Shown here: positions 55,963-64,000 of the stretch, in pieces
Layout of the letters: the number at the start of each line of letters is the position of its first letter
Position numbering within the stretch: the first letter of the stretch is position 1
Assembly (NCBI GenBank): GCA_020912385.1
Contig: CP087221.1
Coordinates: 682,001-746,000 of the forward strand
Source of the DNA: Neofusicoccum parvum
Lineage: Eukaryota; Ascomycota; Dothideomycetes; Botryosphaeriales; Botryosphaeriaceae
Direction of reading: 5' to 3'
Length of the DNA: 64,000 bases
Translations under genes and position numbers: made by a program
The notes under the pieces: generated by a model
The model's input: the letters and a program-made list of their open reading frames with translations, nothing else
What the model was told of the DNA's origin: nothing
Database searches by the model: none

Positions 55963-58958
55963 ATGGGCTCGGAAAAGACGCTGCTTCAGCAGCAACCCTC
56001 GCCGCGCGGCGGCCGGGGCAAATCCCCTGCGCGCTCCAAGAATCAGCACAAATCGAAACCCCGCGACTACTCCTCCGAGGGCGTCAAGGACAATGACCTC
56101 TCGAAGTTGCCGGCGTCGGATTGGCAGCTGCTTGGCCTGCTCACGCTCGTCGCCGCTGGCGTGCGCCTCTTCCGCATCTACCAGCCCGGCAGCGTCGTTT
56201 TCGACGAGGTCCAGTAAGTTCAGCCGCACCACTGTCAAACAATTCTCCGCATGCTGACCGCGCGTCTCTCACAGCTTCGGTGGCTTTGCCTCCAAGTACA
56301 TCAAGGGAAAGTTCTTCATGGACGTCCATCCTCCGCTCGCGAAACTCCTCCTTACCTTAGCCGGATGGCTGGCCGGATTTGACGGAGAATTCGATTTCAA
56401 GGACATTGGCAAGGACTACATCGAGCCCAAGGTTCCTTACGTGGCTATGCGTCTTCTGCCCGCCATCCTGGGCGTTATGACAATTCCGACCATGTTCTTG
56501 ACCCTGAAGGCCTATGGAACCCAGACCAACATTGCCGCTCTGGGCGCCGGTCTGCTGATCTTCGGTATGCAACAGCTGTACCTCATTTTATTTTGTGCAT
56601 ACAGCCGCTGACGAGAACATAGAAAACGGCTTTGTCACCCAGTCCCGTCTGATCCTCCTCGATTCCCCTCTCGTTATCTTCACCGCCTTTACAGCGCTCA
56701 TGTGGACTCTTTTCACAAACCAACACGAGCAGGGACCTTCCAAAGCCTTCAAGCCGGCCTGGTGGACCTACCTCGCGCTTACTGGTCTTGGCTTGGGCGC
56801 TACTGCCAGCGTCAAGTGGGTTGGCCTTTTCACAATTGCTTGGGTTGGCAGCTTGACTATTGTTCAGCTGTGGGTTCTTCTGGGCGACTCGAGGAACGTT
56901 ACTCCGGTATGTCTGCATCCATGATGCTCTCCGATGTTTACTGACATATTGCAGCGCCTGTGGTTCAAGCACTTCTTCGCCCGTTTCTTCTGCTTGGTCA
57001 TCATCCCTATTGGCTTCTACGTCGGCATGTTCGCAATCCACTTCCTGTGCTTGGTCAACCCTGGTGACGGCGATGGCTTCATGTCCTCGGAATTCCAAGC
57101 CACTCTCAACAACAAGGGCATGGCCGACGTTGCGGCGGATGTTGTCTTCGGGAGCAGAATTAGCCTCCGCCACCATAACACCCAGGGTGGCTACCTCCAC
57201 TCCCACGCCCACATGTACCCCACCGGAAGCAACCAGCAACAGATTACCCTGTACCCCCACAAGGATGAGAACAACGTGTGGCTCCTCGAGAACCAGACCC
57301 AACCTGTACTTCCCGACAACACGACAATCCCTGGACCCGCTGCCTGGGATGCCTTGGACCCCGCCTGGATCGAGGATGGTGCTGTTATCAAGCTCTACCA
57401 CATCACCACCGACCGTCGTCTCCACTCTCACGACGTCCGTCCCCCTGTTAGCGAGGCTGACTGGCAAAATGAGGTTTCTGCGTACGGTTATGAAGGATTT
57501 GAGGGTGACGCCAATGACTTGTTCAAGGTTGAGATTGTCCCGTGGTTGTCCGATGGCGAAAAGGCCAAGAAGCGTGTCCGCACTATCGAGACCAAGTTCA
57601 AGCTTGTCCACATCATGACTGGATGCACTCTTTTCTCGCACAAGGTTAAGCTTCCCGACTGGGGTTACGAGCAGCAGGAGGTTACCTGTGCTAGAGGCGG
57701 TACTCTCCCCAACAGCATCTGGTACATTGAATCGAACGAACACCCCAAGCTTGGCCCCGATGCCGAGAAAGTCAACTACAAGAACCCTGGTTTCTTCGGC
57801 AAATTCTGGGAGCTCCAGAAGGTCATGTGGAAGACGAACGCCGGCCTCACCGAGTCTCACGCCTGGGATTCTCGCCCTCCGTCGTGGCCCATCCTTCAGC
57901 GTGGTATCAATTTCTGGGGTCAAAACCACCGCCAGATCTACCTCATTGGCAACCCTCTTGTTTGGTGGTCTTCCACTGCGGCCGTCGTCGCCTACCTGGT
58001 CGTCAAGGCCCTCGCGGTTGTTCGCTGGCAGCGCGGCTTCAACGACTACAGCAACGTCACCTTTAAGCGATTCGACTATGAAGTTGGCATGACGCTTCTC
58101 GGCTGGTTCTTCCACTACTTCCCCTTCTACCTCATGCAACGTCAGCTCTTCCTACACCACTACTTCCCGGCTCTCTACTTTGCCATCATGGGTCTCTGCC
58201 AAATTTACGACTTCACGACAAACCGATTCTCCGGTCTCGGTTTGAAGCAACGCCCTGTCATCGGGCAGACTGGAGCTGTTCTCTTCCTGGCAGCTACCAT
58301 CACTGTGTTCACCCTATACGCCCCTCTTGCGTATGGCAATGCCTGGACCCAGGATCAGTGCAAGGCTGTGAAGCTGTTCGATAAGTGGGACTGGGACTGC
58401 AACACCTTCCACACCTCGGTAAGTTTTTTCTCAAACGATGACGAACATCTCTCTAACATTGAGGAACAGTATGACCAATACGGACCGTTGTGGGTGCCGA
58501 AGTCTTCCGGTTCCCCTGCTGTGGAGACGCCCGCCGCCCAGCAGGACCAACCCAAGGAGCAGGTCGTTACTCCTCAAGCCGAGAACCCCAACATCATCTC
58601 GCGTGAAGAGAAGATCGAGTACCGCGATGAGGCAGGCAACCTGCTTGATGAAGAGGCAGTCAAGTCCCTTGAGGGTAAGGTCAGCTTCAAGACGCGCTAC
58701 GAGACGCGGACGCGCGTAGTCGACGCCCAAGGCAACGAGGTCGATGGCGAGGGCGAGGGCGAGGGCGTCGCGCCGCCTCACCCCGATTACGAGGGCCAAA
58801 ACCCCGAGACGGTAGAGAAGGGAGAAGACGAGGCCAGCCGCCAGCCGCCGGTCGTTTCTGCCAGCGAGGACGAGGCCAAGGAGGCAAGTGCGGAGGGCAA
58901 GGAGAAGAAGGGTGCGCCGAGACCTGCAAGCGAGGCGAAGGAGGCGACCAAGCAGTAA
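55963..58958 (+). CDS. PMT2: Dolichyl-phosphate-mannose protein mannosyltransferase, PMT2 type
   Basis: Five exons (55963-56213, 56275-56564, 56605-56906, 56955-58418, 58470-58958) give about 931 aa. All introns are 40-61 nt with good splice sites. The last (51 nt, no stop) would be in frame if retained; CTAAC branch and CAG acceptor favour splicing. The enzyme transfers mannose from dolichyl-phosphate to Ser/Thr in the ER membrane. Landmarks are FDEVHFGGFASKYIKG (D81-E82, the catalytic pair in luminal loop 1), MDVHPPLAKLL, AADENIENGFVTQSR and the MIR-domain histidines (YLHSHAHMYPTGSNQQQ, RRLHSHDVRPP). The C-terminal TM block is LGWFFHYFPFYLMQRQLFLHHY. A charged tail of about 140 residues, rich in Glu and Lys, makes it longer than the usual 740-780 aa of fungal PMT2. 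Confidence 0.94.
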
Positions 58959-59807
58959 CAAGCTCTAATGACGTGGGGGGAGGGGTTGATAAGCTTTTCT
59001 TGTTTTCCGCCGCGTCGGGTCGCTCCGGCGTGGGTTTCGACGACGAACACGGTCTCCCGTCTTCAGTACCCCCGCAACTTTTCTTGTGTGTAAGATAGTC
59101 TGGGTTGGGAGCAGCAGGCAAGGCGTCTATGATGGGTCTTACTTGCTCTATGTTCACTATCTCTCGTATCAGACGAACAAAACCAATGGATGGATACATT
59201 CTCTAGACGACGGACCGAGCAAGGACACAGTCTGCACACATGGGTGCCTGACGCATTCGTCCGGATGTGACTTCCCTGAAGGAAATGTCGAGTCCACCCA
59301 GACGCATGCCTCAACTGCCCATGAGGGTATGCTTCCCCGCGCAGCAGCTGGCGGGGAGCCGTGAAACATTGGGCAGAGGCGGTGTTCCTGGCCATTAACC
59401 GAGAAACGACGAGCGCCAATGGAGGCGCTCCGGGCCCCTATAGCGGCCTCTGCAGGGCCGGGAAATCTGGGCCATGTTTTAATGCAACTGCCTGTTCCGG
59501 AAAGGTTTCCTGGCTTGGCGCTAGGCGGGACCTGGCATCTCGTTAATCACGGGCGGCGTTCGCCTCGTCTGATTCGCATTCTTGTCGCCGGCTTCCTTAT
59601 TATCCCCGGATTACACTAAGAAACACACCTCCGCCGCCGCCGGACCTGACCGACGCTGTAGGACGCTGCTATCTCTCCACTCGTTGCCCCGTGCGCGGTG
59701 CGCCCACGGTATTTAGAGCTGCCGAAGTCGCTGCTCCATGTGTGCTCTCCAGCCGCCGTTCGCTCCGCCACTGTCGTTGCTCAGATTGTCCATCTTACCA
59801 GTCGAAC
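58959..59807. other. Intergenic region
   Basis: 3' flank of PMT2 and promoter of the S1/P1 nuclease gene. No gene seen. Confidence 0.5.
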
Positions 59808-61135
59808 ATGGCCCGCTCCTTGATTCTCACCGCTCTGCCGCTGCTGCCGGCCGCCAGTGCCTGGGGCACGCTCGGCCACGAGACGGTTGCCTTCATCGCC
59901 CAGAACTTCGTGTCGGCAGACACCAAGACCTGGGCCCAGGGCATCCTGGGCGACACCTCCACCAGCTACCTGGCCAGCGTCGCCACCTGGGCCGACAGCT
60001 ACAGGTACACGACCGAGGGTGCCTTCTCGGCGGACTATCATTACATCGATGCGAATGATAGCCCGCCTGACACGTGCAATGTCGAACTGGAGAGGGACTG
60101 CCCGGACAGCGGGTGCATTGTGAGCGCGATTGCGAACTACGTGAGTGGGATGCGAGGACATGGAGTTTGTTTGAAGACTTATTTCTGATTATGTGTATAG
60201 ACAAGCCGTGTCCAGTCGTCTAGCGTGTCGACAACGGAGAAGCAGAAGGCGTTGAAGTGGGTGATTCACGTAGGTTTTGCTCCAGCCAACTCCCCCAACT
60301 CCCTCGCCTTTAGTTCCAATCATCGAACTAGAGCTGAATTTGTGTTCTGCAGTTCCTCGGTGATATTCACCAGCCGCTGCACGACGAGGCGCTCGAAGTG
60401 GGTGGTAACACCATCGATGTCACCTACGACGGCGACTCCACCAACCGTTAGTCAATCCGCCCAGGAACCCAGCAACCATGTATACTGACTACTTTAATCA
60501 CAGTCCACCATATTTGGGATACTAACATGCCCGAACAACTGGTCGGAGGCTATGCTTTGGCCGACGCAAAGTCCTGGGCCACCACCCTGACCACCGCCAT
60601 CAAGTCCGGCACCTACAAGTCTTCCGCAGCCGGCTGGCTCAAGAACATGGACGTCGACGATGCCGAGGCGTCCGCACTTGTCTGGGCCAAGGACACGAAC
60701 GCGTACGTCTGCTCGACCGTGCTGCCCGACGGCGTCTCGGCGGTCGAGACCGGGGACCTGAGCGGCACGTATTACGACAACAGCATCGACGTTATTAAGG
60801 AGCAGATTGCTAAGGGTGAGTAAAACCTTTGATCTATGCTTTATTTCCACTTGCTGTTTGGTTTATTCTTCCTTCGCTTTCACCCTCTCCTTGTTCATTT
60901 TTCCTTTTATTTTCTCTTGAGTCAAGAGCTGACGCAGATGGAACATACAGCTGGCTACCGCCTTGCTGCCTGGCTCGACCTCATCGCTACCGGCGAGACT
61001 GGCCTTGCTAAGATCAAGCGCGACGTGTCTGCCAAGGTCGATGACTACGTTTTCCCGCCCGCGAACTGGGCTCGTAGGGACAACAGTGCCGAGCGCCAGA
61101 AGCACAAGAGGCACGCTATTGGCTGCACTTGTTAG
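59808..61135 (+). CDS. Secreted S1/P1-type zinc nuclease
   Basis: Five exons (59808-60140, 60201-60269, 60353-60446, 60504-60815, 60951-61135) give about 330 aa. The signal peptide ends at ...ASA, making W19 the mature N-terminus, which is itself a zinc ligand in this family. Other ligands are H24 (WGTLGHETVAFIA), the D of ATWAD, the YHYID histidine, FLGDIHQPLH and LHHIWD, the last restored across an intron. The conserved AGYRLAAWL segment starts exon 5; an alternative acceptor in the last intron would add nine residues. S1/P1 enzymes cleave single-stranded DNA and RNA and 3'-phosphate at acidic pH, serving extracellular nucleic acid use. The C-terminal tail is basic and ends in Cys. The start is the only ATG giving a signal peptide. 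Confidence 0.92.
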
Positions 61136-61351
61136 ATGGAGAATCATGAGGAGTCGGCGTTTTGAGGAAAGCTCGTGTGGGAATCGCAGTGATGTATGCT
61201 GAGTGGAGTTTGGTGGGTGGTGATGAGATGTCTTATGAATGATGACGGTTTCCGTAGGATTCACGTGTGGATGCTAAGTAGTATCTCTTCCAGAAAAGGA
61301 AATGTGTTGAACAGATTTTTAAGCCCGCGCCCAGGTCCACTGCTGTACCGA

Positions 61352-63041
61352 TCAAGGTTTGCCCTTCGCCTTTGATACCTTGGCCATTAAAGGCAGCTTG
61401 CTCCATAAGGAGAAGGTCTTCTGGTCGGTCCAATTACTGCTCTCCTCGCAAAGCTCCAAATCGAAATGCCAGATGATGTTTGCCAGAATTAGACGGATCT
61501 CATGATTAGCCAGGCTACGAAGAAATGTCAGCTCAACACTTTCAGGAATTTTTGGATAAAGCTTCCTCACTTTCTTCCAATGCAGTTCCTTGGCCCTACA
61601 GAAAACGGCTGGAAAGCCTTTTTGTCATCCTTGGCAAAATGCGGGTCGCAGTCTGGCAGCCATCTCTCTGGCACAAAAGAGTCCGGCAAAGCAAAGTTGT
61701 GAGGAGAGCGGAAAGCGCAATAGTGCGTGATGAACACCGTTGTCTACAAAACTCGTCAGTAAATAGCCCAGAGCTCACAAAGGGACAATGTCTTACTCCT
61801 CCAGGCACGAACTTCCCACAGATCTCCGCACCCTCGGGCGGCACCGCTCTCATCAGCGCCTCCGGCGCCGCCGGATACACGCGCATCGCCTCATTGATCA
61901 CCGCATTCAGATACGGCAGGTGCGGCAGCCTCTCCAGCGTCATCTCTTCCGCGCTCTCGAAGGCGCCGTACACCTCCTCCTTCAGCCTCCGCAGGCAATC
62001 CGGGTGCCGCAGCAGCAGGTACACCATGCCCGACAGCGCGGTCGCGGTGGTCTCGGTCCCGGCGATCATGAACACGCCCGCGTTGCTGTGCATCTCGCCG
62101 ACCGTCAGCCCGGGCTCCTTCCCGGCCGCCGCCTCGCGCAGCACCAGCGTCCAGATGTCCGGCCTGTCCGTCCGCCTCCCCAGCCGCGCGTCGACCTGCG
62201 CCGCCGCGTACGCCAGGTGCTCGGCGCGCTTCCGCTTCATGCTCTCCGGGATCAGATACGGCATGATCCGGCCGGTGACGGGGAAGTAATACCCCAGGAT
62301 CATGCGGAAGGTCAGCATCTTGATGGCCGCGAACGTCAGCGCCACCCACGGCGTGTACGCTCCGTGCTCGAGCAGGCCGAGCGGCGCGCCGAACGCCAGG
62401 TCGCCCATGATGTCGAACGAGGTCCAGTTGAGCAGGTCGACCACGTTGGTCGCCAGGGTGGTCTCGCTGCCGTCGCAGCACCGCCGCGACAGCTGCGCCA
62501 CCAGCGCCCCCACGTGCCGCCCCAGCAGCGCCTCCTGCTCCTTGAGCGCCCGCTCAGAGAATGCCGGCGCGAACAGCCGGCGCTGCCGCCGGTGCTGCGC
62601 GTCGTCCGCCACATTGATCAGCGCCGCTGCGCCCGTCGGCGGCGCCGGGTTGGCCAGCGCGTCTTTGGGGAGGGACCGCCCGCCCAGGCTGCTGTTCGCG
62701 CCGTAGATGTCTTTCCAGGCTGCGCTGGACGTGTAGCTGAGCTCGTTGGGGCTGACGCGGACGACGTGGCCGTAGCGCGAGTGGAGGGCGGATGTTTGGT
62801 AGATGCTGAGGCCGCGCCAGCGCGCGATGATGCGGGGGATGGGGGTGGCGCGGTGGAGGAGGGGGCCGGGGTAGGCGCGGAGGGGGTGGAGGAGGAGGTT
62901 GTAGAGGATGTAGGAGATGAGGTATGCGAACTGGAGATTTGTGAGTAGGTGAATGCCATGGTACACTAGAATGTGTTCGCGGTCCTTACTGGCGCAAAGA
63001 GGAAGAGCTGTATGGACAACATGGTGGTACGGAAACCTCAA
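61352..63041 (-). CDS. Cytochrome P450 (fungal secondary-metabolism type)
   Basis: Exons 63041-61797, 61743-61571 and 61514-61352 give about 526 aa. Introns are GTAAGA...TTGTAG (54 nt) and GTGAGG...TCGTAG (56 nt). The N-terminal anchor (LQFAYLISYILYNLLL) is followed by HPLRAYPGP. The I-helix is FMIAGTETTATALSG, the K-helix ExxR is INEAMRVYP, and PERW precedes the heme loop FQPFSVGPRNCIGR, with the cysteine at about 469. The protein resembles fungal P450s that modify small secondary metabolites (isotrichodermin-hydroxylase-like group). The N-terminus upstream of the anchor is 30 residues long, and the true start could be slightly downstream or in an extra exon. It is divergent from the sulfotransferase-like gene at 63708. 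Confidence 0.9.
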
Positions 63042-63707
63042 CTCGACAATTGCCTTTGATTTGAAGAAATTGGAGCAATTGGACTAGAAGAGCACCAGCG
63101 AGAAGAAAAAAGCGAGGAATAAAGATGGACTGGGAGGAGTCTTGATACGAAGCACTTGGCGAGTCGGTGGGCTGGAGAATCAAATCACTGCATTGCCCTG
63201 GCGTGTCCCGCACTCTTCAGCTCCGGGAGATGCGGAGAATAAAAAGCCCCGGAGACGACGTCCTTCGGATAGATACGCAGTCCGTGGTGACACTGACACA
63301 CGAAGCGCGAGCAAAAGCTGTTCAACACGGAGAAAGAACAGGCCATGACTCTCGGCAGCACTCTTATCATGATAAAGCTCTCTATTCAAGCAATTCTACT
63401 TGTTGGCGCCGGAATGCCTGACGCGACCCTGATTCGCTAGCCGACGTGCTCGGCAAAATTGGCTCACGGCTTTTCCGCTCTCGGAAAGTTGTACGACTCG
63501 CGTGGTCGTTCTATCATGACTGCTGGGCGCCGGAGTACGAAGCTGGAGATGCGGGTTGTGTCATGGCTGGGAGAGCTATGGCCGCAGACGCGTTGCTCTT
63601 AAAATCCTCGCGTCAGCTGCACCCTGTAAGCATTGCTGCAGCGGCTTTCCTCGCATTGCGCTTTGCACTGAGTAAACTTGCTCAAGGCGGCAGGACAACC
63701 CACAGCC
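63042..63707. other. Divergent promoter region: P450 and sulfotransferase-like gene
   Basis: Between two divergent genes; no other gene or repeat seen. Confidence 0.5.
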
Positions 63708-64000
63708 ATGGCACCGGAGAAGAAGGTCGTTGGCGATCGCCGAATCGTCAGCACCGACATTGATCGTCGGCAATGCCAGCGTGTCGTGCCTATGAAAGTT
63801 CTCTGCTTGGGGCTCTCTCGAACCGGAACGTCATGTAATGCCCCAGGCCGAAGTCTCACGGTGCAGGCTCCAATGGTCCGCCGATCAAATGCTGATTAAA
63901 ATTTACAAGCCCTGAGACAGGCTCTCTTCGAGCTCGGATACTCCGACGTCTACCACATGGCCTCCGCCGTGAACGAAAACCCCAAGGACTGCGAGATGTG
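63708..64000 (+). CDS. Sulfotransferase-like P-loop protein (5' part, cut by window end)
   Basis: Exon 1 (63708-63834) begins MAPEKKVVGDRR and ends in VLCLGLSRTGTS. The intron (63835-63909, GTAATG...TACAAG) joins it in phase to SLRQALFELGYSDVYHMASA. GLSRTGTSSLRQAL is the modified P-loop of the fungal/animal sulfotransferase-like family (Pfam Sulfotransfer_4), often misnamed NAD-dependent epimerase. The gene runs off the right edge, so length and C-terminal PAPS-binding residues cannot be checked. Confidence 0.82.

Noticed and set aside
56583..58139. 518-codon minus-strand ORF opposite PMT2
   Set aside because: Antisense shadow of the PMT2 coding exons, whose product is clearly recognised.

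Overview
The window is nuclear DNA of a filamentous ascomycete (Pezizomycotina). The evidence is split genes with short introns (about 50-120 nt, GT-AG, CTRAC-type branch points), GC-rich coding sequence, an RTA1-family protein, Zn2Cys6 regulators, a PMT2-type O-mannosyltransferase and a plant-biomass secretome. A plant-associated Dothideomycete is my best guess, but it rests on overall gene content and not on a diagnostic marker. No prokaryotic, organellar, rRNA, tRNA or CRISPR feature was seen.

Layout. 1-8.6 kb: an accessory block with a GH78-like alpha-L-rhamnosidase, a four-TM protein, an F-box/ankyrin protein and a second F-box protein. It is bracketed by two related AAGC/CTTGC-rich non-coding repeats (1-122 and 8501-8603). 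8.7-25 kb: a low-complexity ORF, then a secretome-rich stretch with a PL1 pectate/pectin lyase, an A1 aspartic protease, a cytochrome P450 lacking the usual I-helix acid/threonine pair, and a divergent pair of secreted candidate effectors (a beta-rich protein and an 8-cysteine protein). An NAD(P)-binding oxidoreductase and a decayed ankyrin gene follow. 26.5-32.2 kb: a compact module of two paralogous Zn2Cys6 regulators flanking an RTA1-type 7-TM lipid/sterol-stress protein. 32.9-48.4 kb: two conserved proteins of unknown function (one with a His-Me/HNH-like zinc-binding loop), a 7-bladed lactonase, a CECR5-like HAD phosphatase, a large membrane protein and an M20 amidohydrolase. 49.4-59 kb: housekeeping genes, namely a proline/glutamate-rich basic protein, the LYR protein Isd11 (iron-sulfur assembly), SF3A1/Prp21 (spliceosome) and PMT2 (protein O-mannosylation). 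59.8-64 kb: an S1/P1 nuclease, a second cytochrome P450 and the start of a sulfotransferase-like P-loop protein cut by the window end.

How the genes fit together. The secreted enzymes (GH78, PL1, A1 protease, S1/P1 nuclease) and candidate effectors suggest growth on or in plant tissue. The RTA1 gene with its two flanking regulators is the most system-like arrangement. The housekeeping block from 49 kb on looks syntenic and stable. Exon structures below were built by hand from splice motifs, reading phase and protein continuity; none was tested against transcripts.
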